Notes: generated by a model from the sequence alone, not told the origin. Shown: positions 45,523-54,165, counted from the first letter of the stretch. The stretch is 64,000 nt of DNA from CAVOKN01 sp963696505 (GCA_963696505.1 CAVOKN010000025.1:62001-126000); one strand, 5' to 3'. Numbers and translations: made by a program.

Positions 45523-46516
45523 GCTCGGCAGCGGCGCCCTGGCGCTGGAGCTGGCGGCCTGGGCGCAGCTTGCCGTCGGCGGCGCGGGCGAGGCCGACCT
45601 GGTGATTTACCTGAGCGCCCATGGCGGCGCCGCGGCGCTGCTGGCGGTGTTCTGCTTCGGCTTCCTGCCGCCCGACTATCGCACGCCGCGGCTGCCGGTG
45701 GTGCTGCTGCTGTTCGTGGTGATCTTCTTCATACCGGTGCTGGGCTTCGTCGGCGCGCTGACGACGATACTGATGGTGCCCATGCTGCCGCGGCTCGCCG
45801 CGCCGGTGAAGTTCCGCTCGGTGCAACTGCCGGAGCTCGATCCCCACGAGCGCGTCGGCGGCATGGGTTTCCGCCAGCCGGGCATGCGCGGCTTTCTCGG
45901 CAACGCGCAGGCGCCGGTCGCGATGCGCCTGCGCGCTCTGGTGGCCTTGTCCAACGTGCCGGCGCGGCTTGCCAGTCCGCTGCTGCGCGATCTGCTGGCA
46001 GACCCGGCGGAGGATCTGCGCCTCCTTGCCTATGGCATGCTGGACAGCCAGGAGAAAAAGCTCAACGGCGCGATCCATGCCCAACTCCAGGCGCGCCAGA
46101 ACGCTGCGCACGAGGCAGCGCACGAGACAGCGCGCGCCGCGGCGGCGGCCAAGCTGGCGGCCCTTTACTGGGAACTGGTCTATCAGGGGCTGGTGCAGGG
46201 CGACCTCAAGCGCCATGCCTGCGAGCAGGGCCTGCGCCATGCCGCGGAGGCGCTGGCGGCGAACCCCGAAGACGCCGCTTTGTACTTCCTCCAGGGACGG
46301 CTGCTGCACGAGGATGCGCGCCCGGACGAGGCGCGCGTCGCCTATCGGGAAGCGCTGGGCCTGGGCCTGCCGGCCAACCGGGTGGTCCCCTACATGGCCG
46401 AGCTTGCCTATGACGAAGGCGATTTCGAGGAAGTGCGCAATCTGCTCGGGGTGCTGCGGGCCTGGCCCGATATGCCGCGGCTGGCGCCGGTGGTGAATTT
46501 CTGGGATCGCGCCTGA
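45503..46516 (+). CDS. pelE: Pel inner-membrane TPR protein PelE
   Basis: A 337-residue protein starting at GTG 45503, with AGGA 6 nt upstream. The first about 100 residues contain two or three membrane helices (LVIYLSAHGGAAALLAVFCF; VVLLLFVVIFFIPVLGFVGA). The remainder is helical with TPR-like repeats (PEDAALYFLQGRLLHEDARP). In Pseudomonas it bridges PelD, PelF and PelG. The stop overlaps the pelF start (TGATG). Confidence 0.85.
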   Translation: MLANGIKLGSGALALELAAWAQLAVGGAGEADLVIYLSAHGGAAALLAVFCFGFLPPDYRTPRLPVVLLLFVVIFFIPVLGFVGALTTILMVPMLPRLAAPVKFRSVQLPELDPHERVGGMGFRQPGMRGFLGNAQAPVAMRLRALVALSNVPARLASPLLRDLLADPAEDLRLLAYGMLDSQEKKLNGAIHAQLQARQNAAHEAAHETARAAAAAKLAALYWELVYQGLVQGDLKRHACEQGLRHAAEALAANPEDAALYFLQGRLLHEDARPDEARVAYREALGLGLPANRVVPYMAELAYDEGDFEEVRNLLGVLRAWPDMPRLAPVVNFWDRA

Positions 46517-48084
46517 TGCTGCCGCGCGCCGAATCCGCCGACATCGCCCTGCTGCTGGAAGGCACCTTCCCCTACGTGGCGGGGGGCGTATCGAGCTGGG
46601 TGAACCAGATCATCCGCGCCTTTCCCGACTACCGCTTCGCGCTGGTGTTCATCGGCAGCCGGCGCAGCGACTACGGCGAGATGCGTTACGCGCTGCCGGA
46701 CAACGTCGTGCACCTCGAGACGCACTACCTGCACGAGCAATTGGGCGGGGCGCGGGACGACGTGCGCGGCATGCCGGGCGACGTCGCCGCCTTCGGCCGT
46801 GCCGACAGCCTGCACGACAGCTTCCGCGCGCTGCCGGGCGTGGAGCCGGACCTGTCGATGTTCCGCGAAGTCGCGCGCGACCTGATGCCGGGCGGTGCGC
46901 TCACGCTGCGCGAGTTTCTCCACAGCGAGCAGGCCTGGGACGCCATCACGGCGCGCTACCGCGCCCACTGCACCGACCCGTCCTTCGTGGATTACTTCTG
47001 GACGGTGCGCATCATGCACCAGCCGCTGTGGATGCTGGCGCGCATCGCAAGCGAGCTGATTCCCGTGCGCTGCCTGCACACCATCTCCACCGGCTACGCC
47101 GGCTTCCTCGGCGCCCTGCTCGCCAACACGCGCGGACTGCCGCTGATCCTTTCCGAGCACGGCATCTACACCAAGGAACGCAAGATCGACCTTTACCAGA
47201 ACGAATGGATCCGCGACAACCGCAACGTGTTCCAGAAAGATCCGGCGGAACTGTCCTATTTCCGCCAGCTCTGGATCCGCTTCTTCGAATGGCTGGGCCG
47301 GCTCACCTACGACGCCGCCGATCCGATCATCGCGCTCTACGAAGCCAACCGGCAGCGCCAGATCGCCGACGGCGCGCCCGCGGCGCGCACCCGCAGCATT
47401 CCCAATGGCATAGACCTGAAGCGGCTGGCCGCGCTGCGCGCGAAGCGCCCCGCCGAGGATCCGCCGCCGGTGCTGTGCCTGATCGGGCGCGTGGTGCCGA
47501 TCAAGGACGTCAAGACCTTCATCCGCGCCATGCGCATCGTCGTCAACCGCCTGCCCGGCGCCCAGGGCTGGATCGCCGGGCCGGAGGACGAGGACCGCGC
47601 CTACGCCGACGAATGCCGCAACCTCGCCGAGAGCCTCGGCCTCGCCGACCAGGTGAAGTTCCTCGGCTTTCAGAAGATCGACGAGCTGATGCCCAAGCTC
47701 GGGCTCGTGGTGCTGTCGTCGATCAGCGAGGCGCTGCCGCTGGTGATCCTCGAGGGCTATGCCGCCGGCGTGCCCTGCGTGGCGACCGATGTCGGTTCCT
47801 GCCGCCAGTTGATCGAAGGCCTCGGCGAGGAAGACACGGCCCTCGGCGTTGCCGGCGCGGTGGTGCGCATCGCCGATCCCCAGGGTCTGGCCGAGGCCGC
47901 CATCGAACTTCTGGAACCGCGGCGCTGGCGTGCCGCGCAGCAGGCCGGCATACGTCGCGTGGAGCGCTATTACACCGACGACCTGATGTTCGGCCGCTAC
48001 CGCGAGGTCTATGGCCAGGCGCTGGCGCGGGCGAAGGAAGATGCGCCCGCGGACATTGCCGCCGGCACCGCCGATGCCGCGTAG
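46516..48084 (+). CDS. pelF: Pel glycosyltransferase PelF (GT4)
   Basis: A 522-residue cytosolic GT4-type glycosyltransferase that polymerises Pel from UDP-sugars. PelF signatures include GTFPYVAGGVSSWVNQIIR, SEHGIYTKERKIDL, and the C-terminal donor-binding ExxxxxxxE region SISEALPLVILEGYAAGVP. It is the last pel gene seen; the expected pelG (a polytopic membrane protein) is not downstream. The stop codon lies inside a dispersed palindromic repeat. Confidence 0.93.
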   Translation: MLPRAESADIALLLEGTFPYVAGGVSSWVNQIIRAFPDYRFALVFIGSRRSDYGEMRYALPDNVVHLETHYLHEQLGGARDDVRGMPGDVAAFGRADSLHDSFRALPGVEPDLSMFREVARDLMPGGALTLREFLHSEQAWDAITARYRAHCTDPSFVDYFWTVRIMHQPLWMLARIASELIPVRCLHTISTGYAGFLGALLANTRGLPLILSEHGIYTKERKIDLYQNEWIRDNRNVFQKDPAELSYFRQLWIRFFEWLGRLTYDAADPIIALYEANRQRQIADGAPAARTRSIPNGIDLKRLAALRAKRPAEDPPPVLCLIGRVVPIKDVKTFIRAMRIVVNRLPGAQGWIAGPEDEDRAYADECRNLAESLGLADQVKFLGFQKIDELMPKLGLVVLSSISEALPLVILEGYAAGVPCVATDVGSCRQLIEGLGEEDTALGVAGAVVRIADPQGLAEAAIELLEPRRWRAAQQAGIRRVERYYTDDLMFGRYREVYGQALARAKEDAPADIAAGTADAA

Positions 48085-48102
48085 GGCAGGCCGCGCCCGC
48101 CG
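48081..48102. repeat. Dispersed 22-bp palindromic repeat, copy 1
   Basis: The unit begins GTAGGGCAGGCC and ends GCGCCCGCCG. A second copy with two differences is at 52228-52249. The core GGCGGGC/GCCCGCC type pairing makes a hairpin. Copy 1 overlaps the pelF stop codon. REP-like element is the likeliest reading. Confidence 0.55.
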
Positions 48103-48131
48103 TGCCGCAGGGCATGAATTGCTCCCTCTCC

Positions 48132-48153
48132 CGCCCCGCTTGCAAGCGGGGCG
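48132..48153. repeat. Perfect 22-bp palindrome in the pelF-rhodanese gap
   Basis: CGCCCCGCTTG (48132-48142) is followed immediately by its exact reverse complement (48143-48153), with CCCTCTC and GAGGG flanks extending the stem. There is no T-run. It may terminate pel transcription or be a dispersed intergenic repeat. The 188-bp gap holds no gene. Confidence 0.6.
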
Positions 48154-48272
48154 AGGGAACCGTTCTGCGACCTTCATGCGATTGCCCTGCGCCGTGCCGC
48201 CAAAACGCTCTGCCCGGGCCGCGCGTCCGGTAAAATCAGCCAACCCTTATTGACCGGAGTCACCGAAACGCC

Positions 48273-48719
48273 ATGCCACTGCCATCCAAATTGACGGGCC
48301 GCCTGCTTGCCGCCGCAGTGATCGGCCTTGCCGCCGTGCCCGCCGCCCATGCCACGGACATGGGAGCGATCGAGGCCAATGCCGAGCTTCAGGCCGGCAA
48401 GCTCAAGCTGATCGACATCCGCCGCCCCGACGAATGGCGTCAGACCGGCATCGCCAAGGGTGCGGCGCGCGTCAACATGCTGCATCCCGGCGGCGCGCAG
48501 GGCTTCGTCGATGCCATCCTCAAGGAAACGGACGGCAAGCGCGACGCACCCATCGCCCTCATCTGCCGCACCGGCAACCGTACCACCCAGGTGCAGAAGT
48601 TCCTCGAAGGCCAAGGCTTCACCAACGTCTACAACGTCAAGGAAGGCATGGTGGGCAGCGCTGCCGGCCCGGGCTGGATCAAGCGCGGTCTGCCGGTGGA
48701 AGACTGCTCGCGCTGCTGA
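48273..48719 (+). CDS. Exported single-domain rhodanese
   Basis: A 148-residue protein with a signal peptide (about 1-27, ending AHA) and one rhodanese domain; the active-site loop is LICRTGNRT with the catalytic Cys near residue 97. Predicted periplasmic sulfurtransferase. It sits between the pel operon and the defence island and has no obvious partner. Confidence 0.85.
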   Translation: MPLPSKLTGRLLAAAVIGLAAVPAAHATDMGAIEANAELQAGKLKLIDIRRPDEWRQTGIAKGAARVNMLHPGGAQGFVDAILKETDGKRDAPIALICRTGNRTTQVQKFLEGQGFTNVYNVKEGMVGSAAGPGWIKRGLPVEDCSRC

Positions 48720-48853
48720 GGGGCGGCGAGCGACTGGCAACGGGGGGGGGCTGACGGGCGCCTCGCCCCGGCGGGTGCGGCAAGCTTGCCGCGGCGCGCG
48801 CTTCGATGCAGGCCGGCTATGCTGCGCGCACTGCGACTTGCCCATCGAAGCCC

Positions 48854-49984
48854 ATGCCCCCCGATCACTCCGCCAGCCAGCCGCGCCGCATCCTCCTCGC
48901 GGTGGCCGGCCTCAGCCCCCAGATCGTCACCGAAACGCTGCACGCCCTGTGCGTCGGCAGCGCCCCGGCCTTCGTCCCAACCGAACTACACCTGATCACC
49001 ACCGCGGAGGGTGCCGAGCGCGCGCGGCTTGCTCTGCTGTCCGACGATCCCGGCTGGTTCCACCGCCTGCGCCGCGACTACGCCCTGCCCGAGATCGCGT
49101 TCGGCGACGCGCACATTCACGTGGTGCCCGACGCGGACGGCCGCCCGCTGGCCGACATCCGCACGCTCGACGACAACCGGCTGGCGGCGGACTTCATCAC
49201 CGAGCAGGTGCGCGCCTTCACCGCCGACGATGCGAGCGCGCTGCACGTTTCCATCGCCGGCGGGCGCAAGACCATGGGCTTCTACGCCGGCTACGCCCTG
49301 TCGCTGTTCGGCCGCCCCCAGGACCGCCTGTCCCATGTGCTGGTGTCCGAGCCCTTCGAGTCGAGCTGGGAATTCTTCTATCCCACGCCCTACAGCCGCG
49401 TCATCACCACCCGCGACAACAAGCTCGCCGATACCGCAGCCGCCCGCGTGACGCTGGCCGAGATCCCCTTCGTCAGCCTGCGCCGCGGCCTGCCCGAGGC
49501 GCTGCTGGCCGGGCGTGCGCGCTTCAACGACACCGTCGCCGCGGCGCGCGCCGCGCTGGGACCGGCGGAACTGGTCATCGACCTCGCGCGGCGGCGCGTC
49601 CGCCACTGCGGCATCGAGTTCAGCCTGCCGCCGGCCGAACTCGCCCTGCTGAGCCTGTTCGCCCGCCGCGCACGGGAAGGCGGATCGCCCCTTGCCGCCC
49701 CGCCCAAGGGCGCCCCCGACCGGGACTGGGCGCGGCACTACCTCGCCGAGCTGCGCCGCGCCAGCGGTCCCGCGGCCGACCTCGACGTCACGGAGTACGC
49801 CCTGCGCGACGGCATGGACGGCGACTACTTCTCCCAGCACCTGTCCAAGCTGCGCCGCGCCCTGCGCCGCAACGCGGGCGCCGATGCCGCGCGCCTGATC
49901 GACGACGGCGGCTGCCGTCCGCGCCGCTACCGCCTCGCACTGCCGCGCGCGGCGGTGCGTTTCGACCAGATCGAATCACACTGA
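48854..49984 (+). CDS. CARF-domain CRISPR-associated protein (NE0113-type) with C-terminal winged helix
   Basis: A 376-residue protein. The N-terminal half (about 15-215) resembles the Cas_NE0113/TIGR02584 CARF family: ILLAVAGLSPQIVTETLHAL at the start and HVSIAGGRKTMGFYAGYALS near 129-148, the ligand-facing loop. The C-terminal half (about 235-370) reads like an OmpR-type winged helix (ARRRVRHCGIEFSLPPAELA ... SQHLSKLRRALRRNAG ... RYRLALP). So it is probably a cyclic-oligoadenylate-sensing regulator, or a ring nuclease with a DNA-binding tail. ATG 48854 is preferred to 48806. The wHTH call is by eye and needs a profile search. It lies at the head of the cmr region. Confidence 0.75.
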   Translation: MPPDHSASQPRRILLAVAGLSPQIVTETLHALCVGSAPAFVPTELHLITTAEGAERARLALLSDDPGWFHRLRRDYALPEIAFGDAHIHVVPDADGRPLADIRTLDDNRLAADFITEQVRAFTADDASALHVSIAGGRKTMGFYAGYALSLFGRPQDRLSHVLVSEPFESSWEFFYPTPYSRVITTRDNKLADTAAARVTLAEIPFVSLRRGLPEALLAGRARFNDTVAAARAALGPAELVIDLARRRVRHCGIEFSLPPAELALLSLFARRAREGGSPLAAPPKGAPDRDWARHYLAELRRASGPAADLDVTEYALRDGMDGDYFSQHLSKLRRALRRNAGADAARLIDDGGCRPRRYRLALPRAAVRFDQIESH

Positions 49985-50006
49985 AAGTCAGACTCCAGGG
50001 ACCGCC

Positions 50007-51164
50007 ATGAACGACACGCTGATCACCTGCCCCCAATGCGGGCACCGCTTTCCCGTCACCGAGGCGCTCGCCGCCCAGGTCCACGGCCAGATCGAGGCGG
50101 CGCTGCGCGCCGATTTCGAAACCCGCCAGCGCGTCGCGGTCGCGGCAGCCCAGGCTGCCCTGAAGGAGGAGGCGGCACGCGAACGCCGGCTGATCGAGGG
50201 CCAACTCGCCGAACAGCAGCAGAAGACGCGCCAGGCGCAGGACGCCGAACTGGTCCTGCGCAAGGAGAAGTCGGCGCTGGAGCAGCGCGGCCGCGAGCTC
50301 GATCTCGAAGTCGCGCGCAAGCTCAACGCCGAGAAGGCCAAGATCGAAGAGAGCCTGCGCAAGAGTGCCGCCGACGAGCAGGCGCTCAAGCTGGGCGAAA
50401 AGGACCAGCAGATCGCCGACCTCAAGAAGCTCGTCGACGAGATGAAGCGCAAGAGCGAGCAGGGCTCGCAGGAGCGCCAGGGCGAGGTGCTGGAGCTGGA
50501 CATCCAGGCCGCGCTGGAGGCGCGCTTTCCCCACGACCTCATACGCCCGGTGCCCAGGGGCATGCAGGGCGCCGACCTGATCCAGGAGGTGCGCGACGCC
50601 TCCCTTGCCCCCTGCGGCAGCATCGTGTGGGAGGTGAAGAACACCCGCCACTTCCAGCCGGCATGGATCGCCAAGCTCAAGGACGACCAGCGCGCCTGCG
50701 GCGCCGCCGTCGCGGTGCTGGTCTCGGTGGCCCCGCCCGAGGGCATGCGCGGCTTCGGCCAGGTCAATGGCGTGTGGGTGGCGGGGCTGGAGGTCTGGCC
50801 GGCAGTGGCCGCGGCGCTGCGCGACCAGCTCATCCAGGTGGCATTCGCGCGCAACGCCGCCACCGGCATGAACGACAAGATGGAGGCGCTCTACCGCTAC
50901 CTCGCCGGCGACGCCTTCCGCCACAAGGTCGAGGCCATCGTCGAAGCCTTCACCGCGCTGCGCGAACAGCTCGACCGCGAGCGCCGCGCCATGGAAAAAC
51001 TGTGGAAGGAGCGCGAGAAGCAGCTCGAACGCATCATCAGCAGCACCGCCGGCATGTACGGCGAACTGCGCGGCACCATCGGCCAGGCGCTGCAGCCCAT
51101 CGCCTCGCTGGAGCTGGACGATGGCATACTGCCGGCGCAGCCGCCGCGGCTGCCGGGAAATTGA
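50007..51164 (+). CDS. DUF2130 protein: zinc-ribbon, coiled coil, nuclease-like core
   Basis: A 385-residue protein of the DUF2130 family. It opens with CPQCGHRF (half a zinc ribbon), continues with a long charged coiled coil (about 30-155), and has a core in which GADLIQEV (Asp near 190) and WEVKNT (Glu209, Lys211) are spaced like a PD-(D/E)xK nuclease active site. The C-terminal third is helical and highly charged. Function is not established; the nuclease idea is inference. Its 3' 458 bp are duplicated at 54273-54730. An AAAGTCAG octamer lies in the 22-bp gap before it. Confidence 0.8.
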   Translation: MNDTLITCPQCGHRFPVTEALAAQVHGQIEAALRADFETRQRVAVAAAQAALKEEAARERRLIEGQLAEQQQKTRQAQDAELVLRKEKSALEQRGRELDLEVARKLNAEKAKIEESLRKSAADEQALKLGEKDQQIADLKKLVDEMKRKSEQGSQERQGEVLELDIQAALEARFPHDLIRPVPRGMQGADLIQEVRDASLAPCGSIVWEVKNTRHFQPAWIAKLKDDQRACGAAVAVLVSVAPPEGMRGFGQVNGVWVAGLEVWPAVAAALRDQLIQVAFARNAATGMNDKMEALYRYLAGDAFRHKVEAIVEAFTALREQLDRERRAMEKLWKEREKQLERIISSTAGMYGELRGTIGQALQPIASLELDDGILPAQPPRLPGN

Positions 51165-51479
51165 AGCCGGCCCGCATCTGCCTTGGCAGTAATCCAGAAA
51201 ACGTGTTGAACATCGAAACGCTTGCGACGGATCTCGAAGGGCACGACGCTGCAGCTTCCATGCCGCCGCTGCCGCTCGCCCGCTACCGCGCCCGGTTCGC
51301 GGCCGATGGACCGGTCCACTTCGGCGACTTCCCGGGCAACGCCTGGCGCGGTGCGCTGGGCCACGCCTTGCGGCGCACGGTGTGCGTCACCCGCGCCCCG
51401 GCCTGCACGGGTTGTATGCTCTACCGTTCCTGTCTCTACCCATATTTCTTCGAGACACCGCCCGCGGCCGACGCGGCGA
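50707..51479 (+). repeat. 773-bp direct duplication, copy 1 (DUF2130 3' end to cas6 5' end)
   Basis: This block reappears at 54273-55045 at a constant offset of 3566 bp, with no indels that I can see and only about ten substitutions. Copy 1 sits in natural context: it spans the end of an intact DUF2130 gene and the start of cas6. So it is the likely donor. Confidence 0.93.
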
Positions 51480-52219
51480 AGATGCGGCGCTATGCCAACG
51501 CACCCCATCCTTTCGTGCTCGAACCGCAGACACAAGCGCCCGGTCGTGATGCCATGCTCGGCTTCACCCTCGTCGGCCGCGCCAATGACCACCTGCCGGT
51601 GTTCGTCCACGCCCTGCGCGGAGCAGCGGCAAGCCCACGTGGCGTGGCTGGCAACCGTATGGAATAACGCGGCCTGGAGCAGGAGGAAAGCGTGGGCAGC
51701 GGCGACTGGCGCGCGATCGTCGATCCCGAGGGCAGGCCGAGCGCCGCGCCACCGCAAGTTGCGCCGTGCCCACCGGCACCAAGAGTCGGCTTCGCCGTCG
51801 ACTTGCGCACGCCGCTGCGCGTCAAGCGCGACGGCCTGCTCGTGCGCCCAGCCGCGTTCCGCTTCGCCGACCTGTTCGGCAACGTCCTGCGCCGCATCTC
51901 CATGCTGATCGAGTTCCACACCGGGACCACCCTGGAGGCCGACTTCCGCCGTCTCAATAACGTCGCTCGCGGCATCGAGGCGCGCGGCGAACTGCGCTGG
52001 CACCACCAGAGCCGCTATTCCGCCCGCCAAAGTCAGTCCATGGACTTCGGCGGTCTGGTCGGCACGCTGCATCTCGATGCCGAGGGCATGACCGAGCTGT
52101 GGCCCTACCTCTGGCTGGGTCAGTGGGTGCACGCCGGCACCGGCGCGACGATGGGCCTGGGCGAATACCGCATCGCAAGCTTGCCGGACGCGCCGGTGCG
52201 CGCGGCCGGGGCAGAATGA
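51260..52219 (+). pseudogene. cas6: CRISPR pre-crRNA endoribonuclease Cas6 with an in-frame stop
   Basis: The N-terminal part (LARYRARFAADGPVHF, GNAWRGALGHALRRTVCVTR, CTGCMLYRSCLYPYFFETPP) is the Cas6 RAMP family that pairs with type III-B systems. The reading stops at TAA 51665-51667 and resumes in the same frame (LEQEESVGSGDWRAI ... GATMGLGEYRIA, the C-terminal glycine-rich RAMP loop) to 52219. Total length, about 319 codons, fits a full Cas6. The sequence just before the stop aligns poorly, so more than one lesion may be present. It should not make active full-length Cas6 unless the stop is an error. Confidence 0.85.
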
Positions 52220-52227
52220 TTCTCCTC

Positions 52228-52249
52228 GTAGGGCGGGCCGTGCCCGCCG
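52228..52249. repeat. Dispersed 22-bp palindromic repeat, copy 2
   Basis: GTAGGGCGGGCC followed by GTGCCCGCCG; see copy 1 at 48081. It lies in the 58-bp gap between cas6 and cmr1, where a hairpin could act on readthrough or mRNA stability. Confidence 0.55.
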
Positions 52250-52277
52250 GCGCAAAAACCAAGATGGAGAGAAGATT

Positions 52278-53476
52278 GTGAAGACACTGCACTACCGCGT
52301 GAGCTTCGTGACACCGGCCTTCCTCGGCGGCGCCGACCAGTCGGCGCAGTGGCGCACGCCGCCCTTCAAGGCGCTGTTGCGGCAGTGGTGGCGGGTTGCC
52401 TACGCCGCCGATCACCACTTCGGGGTGACCGTGGAGGCGATGCGCAGGGAGGAGGGGTTCCTGTTCGGCAATGCCTGGCTGTCGCATAACGAAGGCAACA
52501 AGGAGGTCACTGACTATCGCAAGAGTCTGGTTCGCATTCGGCTCGACAAATGGGAACAGGAAAAGCCGGCAGCTGGCAAGGTCTGGAGCAACCAACGGTA
52601 TTTCATCCGGAAACCGAAAAGACGGGTTTCAAGGTCGGACCCCATGCTTACCTGGGCTACGGTCCGCTCGATGGCCGCGGGAATACCCAATTCGACAAGA
52701 AGCGCAATGCCGCCATCCAGGCGGGAGAAGGCGCGGAACTGCGTCTCGCTTGTCCAGAAGTGGAGGAAGGTCGGCTACGTACCGCGCTCTGGCTGATCGA
52801 CCGCTGCGGCACCGTCGGCGGCCGCAGCCGAAACGGCTGGGGATCGTTCTCCCTCACACCCCTCGACGGAACGCCGGCCCTGGCCGGCGAACTGCCAATG
52901 CGCCCATGGCGCGATGCTCTGGAAATCGACTGGCCCCATGCCATCGGATCCAACGAGGACGGCGCGCTGGTCTGGACCACGAAGGGATTCTCGGACTGGA
53001 AGCAACTGATGCGCGAGCTTGCCATTGTCAAGATTGGCCTCCGAACCCAGCTCACCTACGCCCTCGTCAGTTCGAACGGCGATAGGCCCATCATCAAGAA
53101 AGGGGAGCAAGTGGGCATCAACCATGGCAGCCCGCAGCTGCGGCATTGGATTTCCTATCCCGTCACGAATCACCCTGTATCGCCATGGGGCGGGAACGCG
53201 CGCCTGCCAAACAGCCTGCGATTCAAGGTCCGCCCCGACGCGCACGATCCGGCGAAGCGGGTGGGCGTGATCTTCCATGTCCCCTGCCGGCCGCCACAAG
53301 GCTTCCAACCCGACCAGCAGGCGATCGAGGATACGTGGCAGGCCGTTCATGCCCTGCTCGATGACCTGACAAATCCTCCCGCCGTGCGCAGCTACGCATC
53401 AATCGTCGATGGGCAACGCCGGGCGCAGCTCAGGACGGGACTGGACGGCGTGACGCTCGCCCGGAGCGCGCAATGA
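52278..53476 (+). pseudogene. cmr1: Type III-B RAMP protein Cmr1, frameshifted
   Basis: The start GTG 52278 (GGAGAG upstream) opens YRVSFVTPAFLGGADQSAQW and FKALLRQWWRVAYAA, the Cmr1 signature. The frame is lost near 52580-52600: the original frame runs on to a meaningless tail ending 52796, while the -1 frame resumes PTVFHPETEKTGFKVGPHAY, LGYGPLDG, then IDRCGTVGGRSRNGWGSFSL and continues to 53476. One missing base (or two extra) explains it. Cmr1 binds the 3' end of the target RNA in the Cmr complex. As read, no intact protein is made. Confidence 0.85.
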
Positions 53477-53528
53477 CGGCCTGCGTCTTGCTCGGATTGC
53501 AGCCTCGCCGCCTGCCGACCCCCGGCGA

Positions 53529-53927
53529 TCAGCCGAGCGCAACAAAAGTCAGCCGCTGCGCTACGGTGGCAATCGCCTCGAAATCCCGGTCGTCGTGCAG
53601 CAGGGGCGCGTCGTGCTCGATGGCCAGTTGCGCAATGAGGCAGTCGTGGGGACTTCTGGGCGTTATGCCCCGCCAGCGGCAGCGTGCGTACAGCGCGCCG
53701 GCATCGGCGTATGTCTGGCGCGAAGGCAGCAGCACCGGCAGGCGCTCGAAGTGTGCGCGCAGTTCGGCGAGTTGCGCCTCGCCCCTGGCGCCCTGCAGCA
53801 ACTCCTGCACCACGACCGGCGCCAGCACGATGTCCTCCTCGTCTATCAGGCGGTCGAGCAGGACAGTCGCCGGACGGCTTCCCTTGCGCAGCCAGTCGAT
53901 CCAGACCGAAGTGTCAACGAGGACCAT
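53529..53927 (-). CDS. vapC: VapC-type PIN-domain toxin
   Basis: A 132-residue PIN ribonuclease: VLVDTSVWIDWLR (first Asp), ELLQG (Glu), SPHDCLIAQLA (Asp) and HDDRDFEAIA (Asp) give the full acidic set. ATG 53927 overlaps the 3' end of vapB by 14 bp. It is on the opposite strand to the cmr genes, between cmr1 and the cas10 remnant, and appears intact. Confidence 0.88.
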   Translation of the reverse strand: MVLVDTSVWIDWLRKGSRPATVLLDRLIDEEDIVLAPVVVQELLQGARGEAQLAELRAHFERLPVLLPSRQTYADAGALYARCRWRGITPRSPHDCLIAQLAIEHDAPLLHDDRDFEAIATVAQRLTFVALG

Positions 53928-54138
53928 GAGGATCACGGCCCATCGCGGCACGAACCGCGCGCACGTCGTAGCCGGGGTCGATCAAGTCGCGGCCAACCAA
54001 GTCACGCAGCCCGCGCTGAGAACTGCGAGCCACAAGCTCCCGCAAGGCACGGTCGACCACTTCCTTCTTGGTGCGCGCCCGCGTCACGCGCATGGCCTCG
54101 GCAACCAGTTCGTCGTCCAGGTCAATATTGGTCCGCAT
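53914..54138 (-). CDS. vapB: VapB-type antitoxin
   Basis: A 74-residue antitoxin: MRTNIDLDDELVAEAMRVT at the N-terminus (ribbon-helix-helix-like) and an acidic/basic toxin-binding tail. AGGAGG precedes the ATG at 54138. It overlaps vapC, the usual antitoxin-first order. Confidence 0.9.
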   Translation of the reverse strand: MRTNIDLDDELVAEAMRVTRARTKKEVVDRALRELVARSSQRGLRDLVGRDLIDPGYDVRAVRAAMGRDPHGPR

Positions 54139-54141
54139 GGC

Positions 54142-54165
54142 ATACACCTCCTGATGTGTATTGTA
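54142..54165 (-). promoter_or_regulatory. vapBC operator/promoter
   Basis: ATACAC (54142-54147) and GTGTAT (54156-54161) form an inverted repeat that contains the vapB Shine-Dalgarno. On the minus strand TACAAT (54165-54160) is a good -10 box overlapping one arm. The layout suits autorepression by the VapBC complex. Confidence 0.6.

Noticed and set aside
48081..48272. A hidden or fragmentary pelG after pelF
   Set aside because: The gap is 188 bp, filled by palindromic repeats, with no hydrophobic reading frame on either strand.
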